From assembly GCA_045649415.1 (NCBI GenBank), contig JAZRPY010000014.1, positions 133,185 to 197,184 on the forward strand: 64,000 nt of DNA. The letters run 5' to 3'. The notes beneath the pieces were generated by a model, which had not been told where the DNA came from, did no database searches, and saw only the letters and a list, made by a program, of their open reading frames with translations. Within the stretch, counting starts at the first letter, position 1. Every line of letters starts with the position of its first letter. Position numbers and translations under genes: made by a program. The stretch is from CAKSQL01 sp045649415. Its GTDB lineage: Bacteria > Bacillota > Clostridia > UBA1381. Below are positions 1-9,259 of this stretch, in pieces.

Positions 1-1014
1 AGAGGAAATGTTATATATGCTGAGGACCTGGTAAGACATTTTGGAGTTGATGCAGTGAGATATTATTCACTTCACGAAATGCCCTTTGCTCAGGACGGAA
101 CAATCACATATGACACATTCATATCAAGATACAACTCCGACCTTGCAAACACACTTGGAAATCTTGTGAACAGAACTGTTGCAATGATAAATAAGTACTT
201 CGACGGTGTTGTTGGAAGCAGTAAAAATGGTGGAGAATTTGATGAGGATTTGAAGAAAATCGCGTTAGACGCATCCCAAAAGGTGTATGAAAAAATGCAG
301 ACCTATCATATTCAGGATAGCTTAGACGAAATATGGAAGGTTGTTGACAGAGCTAATAAATACATTGACGAAACAATGCCCTGGGTATTGGCAAAGAATG
401 ATGACACAAAACAAAGATTGGAAACAGTTTTATATAATCTTTTGGAAACAATCAGAATTATTGCATCATTGATATCCTCATTTATGCCTGAAACTGCAGA
501 AAAAATTGTGGCACAGATTGGAAATCCTGAATATAGCTTTGAAAGTGCAAAAACCTTTGGGGTAATAAAAGAGGGTACAAAGGTAGGAGAGGCAACTCCA
601 CTATTCCAGAGAATTGATATGGAAAAGAAATTGGAGGAGATTATGGAGGAAAATCAGGCAGAGGAAAAAATCCAGATTGCTCCCTTCAAGGATTATGTGG
701 ATTTTGAGGACTTTGAAAAGCTTGACATAAGAGTGGGTAAGGTTATTGAATGCGAAAAGGTACCCAAGTCAGAAAAGCTATTGAGATTTACTCTTGAGGT
801 AGGTAGTGAAACAAGGCAGATTTTGTCGGGAATTTCAAAGTATCACACTCCTGAGGAGTTGATTGGAAAGAATGTTGTATTTATCGCTAACTTTAAGCCG
901 AGGAAAATGATGGGATTAGAGTCTTATGGTATGATTTTATCAGCAGAGCACGACGGAAACCTGACTGCTCTTACAACTGTAAAGGAAATTCAATCAGGAG
1001 CAGAGATAGTTTAA
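1..1014 (+). CDS. metG: Methionyl-tRNA synthetase, C-terminal part (5' end outside window)
   Basis: The frame is open from base 1, so the gene starts upstream; the first visible residues (RGNVIYAEDLVRHFGVDAVR) follow the KMSKS region in this class I synthetase. The enzyme charges tRNA-Met with methionine in the cytoplasm. The anticodon-binding helical domain comes next. From about residue 220 of the visible part there is a C-terminal tRNA-binding OB domain (FEKLDIRVGKVIECE), as in the long bacterial form that dimerises through it. The internal GTG at 55 is not a start. The gene ends 40 bases before proS. The identification is firm; the catalytic half cannot be assessed. Confidence 0.95.
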   Translation, partial: RGNVIYAEDLVRHFGVDAVRYYSLHEMPFAQDGTITYDTFISRYNSDLANTLGNLVNRTVAMINKYFDGVVGSSKNGGEFDEDLKKIALDASQKVYEKMQTYHIQDSLDEIWKVVDRANKYIDETMPWVLAKNDDTKQRLETVLYNLLETIRIIASLISSFMPETAEKIVAQIGNPEYSFESAKTFGVIKEGTKVGEATPLFQRIDMEKKLEEIMEENQAEEKIQIAPFKDYVDFEDFEKLDIRVGKVIECEKVPKSEKLLRFTLEVGSETRQILSGISKYHTPEELIGKNVVFIANFKPRKMMGLESYGMILSAEHDGNLTALTTVKEIQSGAEIV

Positions 1015-1054
1015 TATATAATGCAATAAACTAAAACTTGAAAGGAAAAATGTA

Positions 1055-2761
1055 ATGAGAGTATCAAAATTGTTATTACCAACTATGCGTGAAGTACCAT
1101 CAGATGCAGAGATAATGAGTCATAAGCTAATGATGAGAGCAGGCTATATAAGAAAGCTTGCAACAGGAATTTATTCATATCTTCCTCTTGGTATCAGGAC
1201 ATTGAAAAAGGTGGAAAATATAATAAGAGAGGAAATGGACAGAGCAGGTGCACAGGAATTATTGATGGCTGCACTTCTTCCTGCAGAGGCATATCAGGCA
1301 TCAGGCAGATGGGATGTTTTTGGTGACAATATGTTTAAGCTGAAGGACAGAAATGACCGTGATTTCTGCTTAGGTCCAACTCACGAGGAGCTCTTCACTC
1401 AGACAGTTATAAATGAGGTTCGTTCATATAGGGAATATCCTATGACTTTGTATCAAATTCAAACAAAGTACAGAGATGAAGCTCGTCCTCGTTTCGGCAT
1501 TATGCGTAGCCGTGAGTTTATCATGAAGGATGCATATAGCTTTGACAGGGATGAAAAAGGACTTGATGAGTCATATAAGAAGATGTATGATGCATATTGC
1601 AGAATTTTCACACGCTTAGGTCTGGATTTCACAATTGTTGATGCAGACTCAGGTGCTATGGGTGGCAGTGGTTCACAGGAATTTATGGTAAAATCACCTG
1701 TTGGTGAGGATGGAATTGCATATTGTGATGCTTGTGGATATGCCGCTAACTATGAAAAGGCACAATGTATTCCTGAAGATAAGGAATTCAATAATGAAGA
1801 TTTGGATATGGAAAAGATTGAAACTCCTGATGTACATACAATCGAGGAGCTTGTGGCATTTTTTGGCACAGAGCCATATGTGTTTGCAAAAACCATTATC
1901 TATAAGGCAGACGATAAGTATATTGCCGCAATGGTAAGAGGTGACAGGGAAATTAACGAGGTTAAACTAAAAAATCTTGTTGGTTGCATAGATGATTTAG
2001 AACTGGCAGAGCCTGCAATTGTAAGACAATTGACCAATGCAGAGGTTGGCTTTGCAGGACCTGTAGGACTTGATATTCCTGTGTATGTTGATTTAGAGGT
2101 TGAGAATATGAAAAACTTCATAATCGGCGCAAACGACACAGGCTATCACTACAAAAATGTGAACATCAACAAGGATTTCACCCCATTTGTAGTGGCAGAT
2201 ATAAGAGTTATCACTGATGGGGATAAGTGTCCTAAGTGTGGTAAGCCTATTAAAACTGCTCAGGGAATTGAGGTAGGTCATATCTTCAAGCTTGGAACAA
2301 AGTATTCCGACGCTCTTGGCTTGAACTACACAGACGAATCAGGTGAGCCTAAGGTGGTTGTTATGGGTTGCTATGGAATAGGTGTAACCCGTTGTATTGC
2401 AGCAGCAATTGAACAAAGTCACGACGAAAATGGAATGATTTTACCGGTTTCAATTGCACCTTATCAGGCAGTTGTTGTCCCTGTGAACACAAAGGAACAG
2501 GAGCAGGTTAATTTGGCAGAAAAGATTTATAAGGAATTAACTGATGCAGGAATAGAAACTCTTATTGACGACAGAAATGAACGCTGTGGTGTTAAGTTCA
2601 AGGATGCTGACCTTATCGGCATACCTGCAAGAATTGTTGTTGGTAAAAAAGCAGGTGAGGGCATTGTTGAATTTAAAAAGCGTACAGACGAAAGCTCAAC
2701 AGATATGGCTGTTGATGAGGCAATTAAAAATATGATTTCATATATCAGGGAAAATCTATAA
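1055..2761 (+). CDS. proS: Prolyl-tRNA synthetase
   Basis: This class II synthetase attaches proline to tRNA-Pro. At 568 residues it has the length of the bacterial-type ProRS with an editing (INS/YbaK-like) domain between motifs 2 and 3, at roughly residues 225-405. The N-terminus (LLPTMREVPSDAEIMSHKLM), the motif 2 region near residue 140 (YRDEARPRFGIMRSREFIMK) and the C-terminal anticodon-binding domain (IDDRNERCGVKFKDADLIG) are all recognisable. The start ATG follows AAAGGA by a normal distance. It lies in the same direction as metG and the next gene, 16 bases downstream, so co-transcription is likely. Confidence 0.96.
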   Translation: MRVSKLLLPTMREVPSDAEIMSHKLMMRAGYIRKLATGIYSYLPLGIRTLKKVENIIREEMDRAGAQELLMAALLPAEAYQASGRWDVFGDNMFKLKDRNDRDFCLGPTHEELFTQTVINEVRSYREYPMTLYQIQTKYRDEARPRFGIMRSREFIMKDAYSFDRDEKGLDESYKKMYDAYCRIFTRLGLDFTIVDADSGAMGGSGSQEFMVKSPVGEDGIAYCDACGYAANYEKAQCIPEDKEFNNEDLDMEKIETPDVHTIEELVAFFGTEPYVFAKTIIYKADDKYIAAMVRGDREINEVKLKNLVGCIDDLELAEPAIVRQLTNAEVGFAGPVGLDIPVYVDLEVENMKNFIIGANDTGYHYKNVNINKDFTPFVVADIRVITDGDKCPKCGKPIKTAQGIEVGHIFKLGTKYSDALGLNYTDESGEPKVVVMGCYGIGVTRCIAAAIEQSHDENGMILPVSIAPYQAVVVPVNTKEQEQVNLAEKIYKELTDAGIETLIDDRNERCGVKFKDADLIGIPARIVVGKKAGEGIVEFKKRTDESSTDMAVDEAIKNMISYIRENL

Positions 2762-2777
2762 AAAGAGGGGAAAAAAA

Positions 2778-3359
2778 GTGGCTAATTTAGAAAAGGAATT
2801 TGATGAGATTATTGACAAATGCGGTAAGCTGTTCAGGGACAAATTAAGCGACTATGGTCCTACCTGGCTATTTTTCAGAAATGTGTCTTTAGTTGACCAG
2901 CTATGGATTAAGGCAAAAAGAATTTCGGTTTTAGAGGAAAATAATGACCATTCCTTAGTTAAAGAGGGTAGGGACGGAGAATACATCGGCATAATCAACT
3001 ACGGAATTATTATGTTATTTCGAATTCTTTACCCTGAAAAGTTCCCCAACCATGACGAAATTCTTGTTAACCCAGACCTTGCAGACAAGGTGGATGTTGA
3101 GGAAATTATGAAGATATATATGGAAATAGCAGGCAAGGTAAAGGCACTTATGGTGAAGAAAAATCACGACTATGGTGATGCATGGCGTGGTATGCAACAG
3201 GAGTCTATCACCGACCAGATTATTATTAAGCTTTCGAGAATAAGAAAAATATTTGATAATTCCGGGGTTCTGTTGGTGTCGGAAAATATTGATGCACAGC
3301 TTTTTGATATTATCAACTATGCAATTTTCGGACTTATCAAGCTTGGAGAAAATTCTTGA
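2778..3359 (+). CDS. DUF1599 protein with an internal duplication (nucleotide modification associated domain 1)
   Basis: A 193-residue cytoplasmic protein made of two similar halves. Residues ~6-85 contain DYGPTW, SLVDQLWIKAKRI and IGIINYGIIMLFRI; residues ~115-190 contain DYGDAW, SITDQIIIKLSRI and FDIINYAIFGLIKL. This matches the DUF1599 family, whose members carry the domain twice and which has been linked by name to nucleotide modification; no reaction is established that I can cite. The start is GTG at 2778, seven bases after GAGGGG. It is 16 bases behind proS, so probably in that operon, and is closed by a hairpin at 3429. Confidence 0.75.
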   Translation: MANLEKEFDEIIDKCGKLFRDKLSDYGPTWLFFRNVSLVDQLWIKAKRISVLEENNDHSLVKEGRDGEYIGIINYGIIMLFRILYPEKFPNHDEILVNPDLADKVDVEEIMKIYMEIAGKVKALMVKKNHDYGDAWRGMQQESITDQIIIKLSRIRKIFDNSGVLLVSENIDAQLFDIINYAIFGLIKLGENS

Positions 3360-3428
3360 TAAGAAAGAGTCAATAAAAAGCTTGCAGGGATAATTGTTTG
3401 CAAATACCTAATGCTTTAATTATTTAAA

Positions 3429-3468
3429 ATCTCTGTGACTTATTTTTATAAGGCACAGAGATATTTTG
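3429..3468 (+). terminator. Rho-independent terminator after the DUF1599 gene
   Basis: ATCTCTGTG (3429-3437) pairs with CACAGAGAT (3454-3462). An inner CTTAT/ATAAG extends the stem, and ATTTTG follows. Confidence 0.75.
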
Positions 3469-3498
3469 CATTATAAAGAAGGGGATGATTTTTAAAAA

Positions 3499-4059
3499 AT
3501 GAGTATAGATTTATTTGATTTTCCAAAGAAAAAATTTGAAAAAGAGATAACAAAAATCATCCACGAAAGCAAGAATGTAAAGATTGAAAAAATTCTCTCT
3601 GACGGACACACAACATCCTGGCAGGATCAGGAAAAAGCAGAGTGGGTGTGTTTGTTAGAGGGCAAAGCAGAGCTTGAATTTGAGGATGGAAAAAAGAAAT
3701 TAAAGAAAGGTGACAGTATTTTAATTCTTCCTCACGAAAAACACAGAGTTTCAAAAACAACAAAGTGTGTGTGGCTATGTGTATTTTTTGAATTTGAGGC
3801 AATCAAAACTCACTATGTGTATATTTTAGAGTGTGCCGATAAAACTCTTTATTGCGGATACACTGACGATTTAGAAAAAAGAATTGCAACTCATAATCTT
3901 GGTAAGGGTGCAAAATATACTAAAAGCCGACTCCCAGTGAATTTAGTCTATTATGAGGAATTTATGACTAAGGAAAAAGCAATGCAAAGGGAGTATGCAA
4001 TAAAGAAGCTATCCAAAAGAGAGAAAATAGATTTAATTGAGAATAAAACAAAAGTATAA
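3499..4059 (+). CDS. Cupin domain fused to a GIY-YIG nuclease domain
   Basis: This 186-residue protein joins two domains. Residues ~1-103 form a small cupin: W49-V50-C51-L52-L53-E54-G55-K56, KKGDSILILPHEKHRV with H79 and H82. Residues ~105-186 form a GIY-YIG domain of the UPF0213/YhbQ type: YVYIL at 106-110, YCGYT at 118-122, R128, AKYTKSR near 138-144. The GIY-YIG motif is in the usual variant YVY...YCGYT. Single-domain versions of both are common; I do not recall the fusion. The reading frame runs through the junction without a stop. The start ATG is preceded by AAGAAGGGG. It may act on nucleic acid in response to a small molecule or metal bound by the cupin; that is inference. Confidence 0.8.
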   Translation: MSIDLFDFPKKKFEKEITKIIHESKNVKIEKILSDGHTTSWQDQEKAEWVCLLEGKAELEFEDGKKKLKKGDSILILPHEKHRVSKTTKCVWLCVFFEFEAIKTHYVYILECADKTLYCGYTDDLEKRIATHNLGKGAKYTKSRLPVNLVYYEEFMTKEKAMQREYAIKKLSKREKIDLIENKTKV

Positions 4060-4096
4060 CAAGCTTTTTTAAAATAATATAAAAGAAGGTAAAAAA

Positions 4097-5794
4097 ATGG
4101 GTAAGAAAAATTCCTTTATGACAAATGTGTCCATAATCTTATTTGCACAGATAGCGATTAAGATTTTAGGACTTGTATATAGAATGGTAATAACCAATAT
4201 TGACGGCTTTGGTGATTCGGGAAATGGTTATTATAACACAGGCTTCCAGGTCTATACTCTTCTGCTTGCAATATCCTCAGTGGGTATTCCCAATGCAATT
4301 TCCAAAATGACCTCTGAAAGAATTGCAATAGGTGACCATAGAGGTGCGCATAAGATTTTTAAAACTGCAATGGTTTTATTCTTCTTTGTTGGACTTGTAT
4401 GTGCGACAATTCTTTTCTTCGGTGCAGATTTCATAGTGGGAACTATTCTTGGTCAGGCTAATGCAGATGGCGCAAAATATGTTCTAAAGGCATTGGCACC
4501 CTCGGTAATATTTGTTTGTTTGTCGGCAGTAATCCGAGGATATTTCACTGGTATGAGTAATATGAAGGCAACAAGTATGTCGCAGGTGCTTGAACAGATT
4601 TTCAAATGTATTCTAACAGTGGGAATTGTATGGGTAATGGCAGGCTTGTCTATTTATGCATCATCTGAGGTGAAGGCGTATAGTATGGCGGCAGGTGCAA
4701 ATTTTGCATCCACAATTGCAACTGTTCTTAGCTTCGTATATTTGGTTTTCTTCTATAACAGACAAAAGAAAAATATCCGTACAAATATAGAAGCAAGCAA
4801 TACAGAAACAATCAATATGCCATTTGGTAAGATGTGCAAGACTATTCTTATGATTTCTATCCCGATATCTTTAGGTGGAATTATATCGGCAGTTAACAGA
4901 CTTGTGGATACTGCTACCATAACACGAGGCATTGAAATTGCTTTTCGTGATATGATACCTGGGTATGCATCAGTTCCTGCAATATATAATCCGTCTTTAA
5001 AGGAGTTGACGGAGGAAGCGTTAAGATTATCGGGAATTTTAGCAAAGAGTGACACTCTTTTAAATCTTCCTATTGCAATGAATATTGCATTCTCAACCGT
5101 ACTTGTACCCTCTATTGCAGGAGCATTGGCAGTTGGAAATAAAAAGGAAGCAAGAGAAAAGATTTCATATTCCTTCCTTATTTCAATCCTGATAATTATG
5201 CCCTGTGCTATTGGATATATTGCACTTGCAGAGCCTATATACCTATTGTTATATCCAAATGCCAAGATGGGCTTTGAACTATTGCAAATAAGCTCAATTG
5301 CATTGATATTTATAGCACTCAACCAGACTATATCAGGATCTTTGCAGGGAATAGGGAAAATATATGCACCTGCAACAGGCTTATTTATGGGTTGTATTGC
5401 AAAATTTATCTTAAATGTGATACTGATAAGACAACCCTCTATAAACATATATGGAGCACCTATTTCGTCAATAGCTTGTCAGGTGATTTCATTCTCATAT
5501 GGCTTCACAATCCTGTGCAAGAACACATCTTTAAGGCTAAGTCTTAAAAAGTATGTTTTAAAGCCATTAGCAGCAGTATTGTCTATGGGAATTGTTGCAG
5601 TTTTGGTATATAAAATCACAATGTCAATTGTAAATATCAATCTTGTTGCGGTAGGATTCAGTATAGGCATTGCGATGGTTGTATATTTAGTGCTTGTTGT
5701 AGCATTGAGAGTTTTAACAAAAGAGGAAATAGAGCTTTTACCTGCGGGGGACAAGCTGTTGAAAATACTTAATAAATTCGGAGCATACAGATAA
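4097..5794 (+). CDS. SpoVB/MurJ-like polysaccharide flippase (MOP superfamily)
   Basis: A 565-residue integral membrane protein with about 14 hydrophobic segments. The N-terminus (VSIILFAQIAIKILGLVYRM) and SSVGIPNAISKMTSERIA match the stage V sporulation protein B / putative polysaccharide export family in Clostridia. Members flip lipid-linked cell wall or polysaccharide precursors across the membrane; SpoVB itself is needed for the spore cortex. Whether this copy is SpoVB, a MurJ substitute or a capsule flippase cannot be settled from sequence alone. The start ATG follows AAGAAGG. It is the first gene of a likely run through pncB, tsaC and onward, with gaps under 60 bases. Confidence 0.85.
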   Translation: MGKKNSFMTNVSIILFAQIAIKILGLVYRMVITNIDGFGDSGNGYYNTGFQVYTLLLAISSVGIPNAISKMTSERIAIGDHRGAHKIFKTAMVLFFFVGLVCATILFFGADFIVGTILGQANADGAKYVLKALAPSVIFVCLSAVIRGYFTGMSNMKATSMSQVLEQIFKCILTVGIVWVMAGLSIYASSEVKAYSMAAGANFASTIATVLSFVYLVFFYNRQKKNIRTNIEASNTETINMPFGKMCKTILMISIPISLGGIISAVNRLVDTATITRGIEIAFRDMIPGYASVPAIYNPSLKELTEEALRLSGILAKSDTLLNLPIAMNIAFSTVLVPSIAGALAVGNKKEAREKISYSFLISILIIMPCAIGYIALAEPIYLLLYPNAKMGFELLQISSIALIFIALNQTISGSLQGIGKIYAPATGLFMGCIAKFILNVILIRQPSINIYGAPISSIACQVISFSYGFTILCKNTSLRLSLKKYVLKPLAAVLSMGIVAVLVYKITMSIVNINLVAVGFSIGIAMVVYLVLVVALRVLTKEEIELLPAGDKLLKILNKFGAYR

Positions 5795-5824
5795 ATCTAA
5801 AATTAGAGAAGGGTGGTAAAAATA

Positions 5825-7267
5825 ATGAAGGACAAAATGAACCTGACCATGCTTATGGACTTTTATGAGTTGACTATGTCCAACGGCTTTTTCGTTGAAG
5901 GCTTTGAGAATAAGATTGCTTATTTTGATATGTTTTTCAGAAGCATCCCCGACGATGGTGGCTTTGCCATTATGGCAGGGGTAGAGCAGTTAATTGAATA
6001 TTTAAAGGACCTAAAATTCACAGATGAAGATATAGATTATTTAAAAAGTAAAAATATTTTTGATGATAGGTTTTTGGAATATCTTAAAAACTTTAAATTC
6101 TCCTGTGATGTATGGGCAATTGCCGAGGGTACACCAATATTCCCGGGTGAGCCTATTGTAACGGTAAAAGGACCTGTTATTCAGGCACAATTGATTGAAA
6201 CTGCATTGTTATTGACAATCAATCACCAAAGCCTGATTGCTACCAAGGCAAACAGAATTGTGAGAGCAGCAGGTGGCAGACCTGTTATGGAGTTTGGCTC
6301 AAGAAGAGCACAGGGAGCAAATGCTGCGATTATGGGTGCAAGAGCTGCATATATTGGTGGATGCGTTGGAACTGCTTGTACTTGTGTTGACAGGGACTAT
6401 AAGGTGCCTGCTCTTGGTACAATGGCACATAGCTGGGTGCAGATGTTCGACTCTGAGTATGATGCATTTTATTCCTATGCAAAAAACTATCCCGATAACT
6501 GTACACTCTTGATTGATACCTATAATGTTCTAAAGTCAGGCTTGCCCAATGCAATCAAGGTATTCAATGAGGTAATTCTGCCAATGGGATATAGACCAAA
6601 GGGAGTAAGAATTGATTCGGGAGATATAACATATCTGTCTAAAAAGTGTAGAAAAATTCTTGACGATGCAGGCTTCGAGGACTGTGGAATTGTAGCATCC
6701 AATTCATTGGACGAGTATATTATAAGAGATACTATAATCCAAGGTGCAAAGATAAATTCCTTTGGTGTTGGTGAAAGGCTGATAACATCAAAATCATCAC
6801 CTGTTTTTGGTGGAGTGTATAAGCTTGTTGCAGTAGAGAATGAGATGGGTGAATTGATTCCAAAAATCAAGATAAGTGAAAATGTTGCTAAAATCACCAA
6901 TCCGGGATTTAAACAGATCTATAGACTATACTCAAGAGAAACCTCAAAGGCAATTGCAGATGTTATAACTCTTCACGACGAGGTTTTAGACGACAGAAAA
7001 CCATATGAGTTATTTGATCCTGAATATACATGGAAAAGAAAAACCGTAACGGATTTTTATGCAAGACCATTACTCAAAAAGATATTCGAAAATGGTGAAT
7101 GTATATATGAAACTCCTGAGTTAAAGGTGCTTCAGGAATATTGCAGAATGCAGGTTGATGGACTCTGGGAGGAAGTAAAGAGATTTGAAAATCCACATAA
7201 GTATTATGTGGATATGTCGGAGAAAATGTGGAATTTGAAATATAACTTACTGAAAAATTTTAAGTAA
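5825..7267 (+). CDS. pncB: Nicotinate phosphoribosyltransferase
   Basis: The enzyme makes nicotinate mononucleotide from nicotinate and PRPP, the salvage entry to NAD. At 480 residues it has the normal length. Family landmarks: the N-terminal MDFYELTMSNGFF, the central EFGSRRAQGANAAIMGARAA, MAHSWVQMF, and RIDSGDITYLSKKCRK in the PRPP-binding region. I chose ATG 5825 rather than GTG 5813 because the GTG lies inside the Shine-Dalgarno GGGTGG. The next gene follows 25 bases later. No NiaR-type operator or riboswitch is apparent. Confidence 0.93.
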   Translation: MKDKMNLTMLMDFYELTMSNGFFVEGFENKIAYFDMFFRSIPDDGGFAIMAGVEQLIEYLKDLKFTDEDIDYLKSKNIFDDRFLEYLKNFKFSCDVWAIAEGTPIFPGEPIVTVKGPVIQAQLIETALLLTINHQSLIATKANRIVRAAGGRPVMEFGSRRAQGANAAIMGARAAYIGGCVGTACTCVDRDYKVPALGTMAHSWVQMFDSEYDAFYSYAKNYPDNCTLLIDTYNVLKSGLPNAIKVFNEVILPMGYRPKGVRIDSGDITYLSKKCRKILDDAGFEDCGIVASNSLDEYIIRDTIIQGAKINSFGVGERLITSKSSPVFGGVYKLVAVENEMGELIPKIKISENVAKITNPGFKQIYRLYSRETSKAIADVITLHDEVLDDRKPYELFDPEYTWKRKTVTDFYARPLLKKIFENGECIYETPELKVLQEYCRMQVDGLWEEVKRFENPHKYYVDMSEKMWNLKYNLLKNFK

Positions 7268-7292
7268 TACTAAGGAGCAAAAATTAAAGCTT

Positions 7293-8327
7293 ATGAAAAC
7301 CAGGATAGAGAAAATTATCCCTGATAATATTGATATGGAAGCAATAGAAAAGATGGGTGATATCATAAAAAATGGTGGCTTGGTTGCATTTCCTACTGAA
7401 ACTGTCTATGGCTTGGGAGCAGATTGTATGAACGAGGAGGCAGTTTTAAGTATTTTCAAGGCAAAAGGAAGACCATCAGACAACCCATTGATTGTCCATG
7501 TGGCAGATGTTGAGCAGGTGTATGAAATAGCAAGAGAAGTGCCTGATGATGCATTGGAGCTATTCAAACACTTTTCTCCGGGTCCTATCACTGTGATTAT
7601 GAAAAAAAAGGAATGTGTGCCTGAGGTTGTCACAGCAGGACTTGACACAGTTGCAGTAAGAATTCCTGAGCATCCTGTGGCGTTGGAGCTTATTAAAAAA
7701 AGCAAAGCTCCCATTGCGGCACCAAGCTCAAATCGTTCAGGCAAGCCAAGTCCCACAAAGGCTGAGCATGTTATAGCTGATATGGAGGGGAGAATTGATG
7801 CAATTATTGATGGTGGAGAATGCAGAGTGGGTGTGGAGTCCACGGTTATTGATGTAACAGGAAGTGTTCCCACAATTTTAAGACCCGGTGGAATAACTAA
7901 GGAGGATATTAAAAAGGTTCTTCCTGATGTGGTGATAGATAAGCATGTTTTAAAATCAGTTGAGGTGGATGAATCACCAAAATGCCCAGGGATGAAATAT
8001 AAGCATTATGCCCCTGATGCCGAGGTTTTTGTGGTGGAGGGGAACGAGGGAAGAGTATATGAAAAAATAACCGAATGTATTACAAATGAGAAGAATAAGA
8101 GAATCGGTGTGATTTCCCAAAATGGCAGAGAATATAATGCAGAGCTTGTGTTGGACGCAGGCAGGGATAATGTTGAATATGCCAATAAACTTTTCGATTA
8201 TTTAAGGGAATTTGATAAGCATGATATTGATATAGTTTTTGCTGAATTCTCAATAGAGGATGAGCACGCTCTGGCAGTCAAAAACAGACTTTATAAATCG
8301 GCTGCAAACAGGGTTATAAGAGTTTAG
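7293..8327 (+). CDS. tsaC: L-threonylcarbamoyladenylate synthase (long form with Sua5 domain)
   Basis: TsaC/YwlC uses threonine, bicarbonate and ATP to make threonylcarbamoyl-AMP for t6A37 formation on ANN-decoding tRNAs. Residues ~20-205 are the YrdC-like domain (AFPTETVYGLGADC, KGRPSDNPLIVH, AVRIPEHPVALELI, APSSNRSGKPSPT). A linker ending CPGMKYKHYAP leads to the C-terminal Sua5 domain, so this is the long form (344 residues) found in Bacillus and archaea. The TsaD partner is encoded 0.9 kb downstream; tsaB and tsaE are not in this window. The start ATG lies after AAGGAGC. Confidence 0.94.
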   Translation: MKTRIEKIIPDNIDMEAIEKMGDIIKNGGLVAFPTETVYGLGADCMNEEAVLSIFKAKGRPSDNPLIVHVADVEQVYEIAREVPDDALELFKHFSPGPITVIMKKKECVPEVVTAGLDTVAVRIPEHPVALELIKKSKAPIAAPSSNRSGKPSPTKAEHVIADMEGRIDAIIDGGECRVGVESTVIDVTGSVPTILRPGGITKEDIKKVLPDVVIDKHVLKSVEVDESPKCPGMKYKHYAPDAEVFVVEGNEGRVYEKITECITNEKNKRIGVISQNGREYNAELVLDAGRDNVEYANKLFDYLREFDKHDIDIVFAEFSIEDEHALAVKNRLYKSAANRVIRV

Positions 8328-8352
8328 ATTATAAATTGGAGAGTGAGTTTTT

Positions 8353-8793
8353 GTGAATATTTTATTTGTTTGCACAGGTAACACCTGCAGAAGCCCTATG
8401 GCAGCTGTCCTGATGGATAAGGTTGCAAGAGAAAAGGGCTTGGATATAAATATTGAGTCAGCAGGAATATTTGCAAATGATGGCGAGAATGCAAGCAGTG
8501 AGGCAATTGTTGCCATGTATGAGTATGGGATTGACTTAACAGGTCATCATGCCCAGACTATAAATGAAGAATTGATAGAAAAAAGTGATTTAATCCTCAC
8601 AATGACTCCTGCGCACAAAATGGTTTTTAATAATGTTGCAGAGGGTAAAACCTTTACCTTGTGTGAATTTTCAAGGGTTGAAGGGGATATTGAGGACCCA
8701 TTCGGTGGGGATGTTGAAGATTATTTAGTGACTGCAAAACAAATTTACGAAGCAGTTAATAAAGCAGCAGACAGGATTTTAGAAAACTCATAA
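8353..8793 (+). CDS. ywlE: Low-molecular-weight phosphatase, YwlE-type protein-arginine phosphatase
   Basis: A 146-residue LMW-PTP fold protein. The P-loop CTGNTCRSP is at residues 7-15. The threonine before the second cysteine is the feature that gives Bacillus YwlE its preference for phospho-arginine, whereas tyrosine phosphatases usually have isoleucine there. The general-acid loop DPFGG is present near residue 117. In Bacillus, YwlE removes the phospho-arginine degradation mark placed by McsB; no mcsB is in this window. It sits next to tsaC as in Bacillus. The start is GTG at 8353 after GGAGAGTGAG. Arginine specificity is inferred from the motif. Confidence 0.85.
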   Translation: MNILFVCTGNTCRSPMAAVLMDKVAREKGLDINIESAGIFANDGENASSEAIVAMYEYGIDLTGHHAQTINEELIEKSDLILTMTPAHKMVFNNVAEGKTFTLCEFSRVEGDIEDPFGGDVEDYLVTAKQIYEAVNKAADRILENS

Positions 8794-8809
8794 TAAAAGG
8801 GTGAGATAA

Positions 8810-9259
8810 ATGGAAATTTTACCAATTTCTCAGCAGGATGCAAAGAGTCTTGCTGAACTTGACAAAGAGTGTTTTAGTGTCCCTTGGTCTCAAAAATCCT
8901 TTGTTGACGAATGCAATAATAAGATAGCAACCTATTTTGTGGCAAAGGAAAATGGTGAGGTTATTGGATATGGTGGATTTTGGCATGTGGCAGATGAGGG
9001 AGATATAACCAATATCGCAGTAGCACCAATCCACAGACGAAAGGGAGTTGCCTCAAGAATTTTGGAGGAAATGATAAAAACTGCAAACCAAAAGAAGCTA
9101 TCCCTTCTGACTCTGGAGGTGAGGGAATCCAACATCGCTGCAATTGCTTTATACGAGGGCTTTGGCTTTGAGAAAATAGGTAAAAGAAAGAATTACTACA
9201 CAAATCCCAAAGAGGATGCTTTGATTATGACACTATATTTTGGAGGTATATATGAGTAA
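8810..9259 (+). CDS. rimI: Ribosomal protein S18-alanine N-acetyltransferase-like GNAT
   Basis: A 149-residue GNAT enzyme. The acetyl-CoA loop is visible as VAPIHRRKGVASRILEEM (residues ~71-88), preceded by ITNIAV, and followed by LEVRESNIAAIALYEGFGFE, the RimI signature. RimI acetylates the N-terminal alanine of S18 in Escherichia coli; in Firmicutes the gene travels with tsaD/tsaB and its substrates are less certain. Its stop overlaps the tsaD start by eight bases, so the two are translationally coupled. Confidence 0.87.
   Translation: MEILPISQQDAKSLAELDKECFSVPWSQKSFVDECNNKIATYFVAKENGEVIGYGGFWHVADEGDITNIAVAPIHRRKGVASRILEEMIKTANQKKLSLLTLEVRESNIAAIALYEGFGFEKIGKRKNYYTNPKEDALIMTLYFGGIYE

Noticed and set aside
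4753..5448. 231-residue frame antisense to the flippase gene
   Set aside because: The + strand protein is a clear family member with a ribosome-binding site; the antisense frame has no recognisable domain or start signal.
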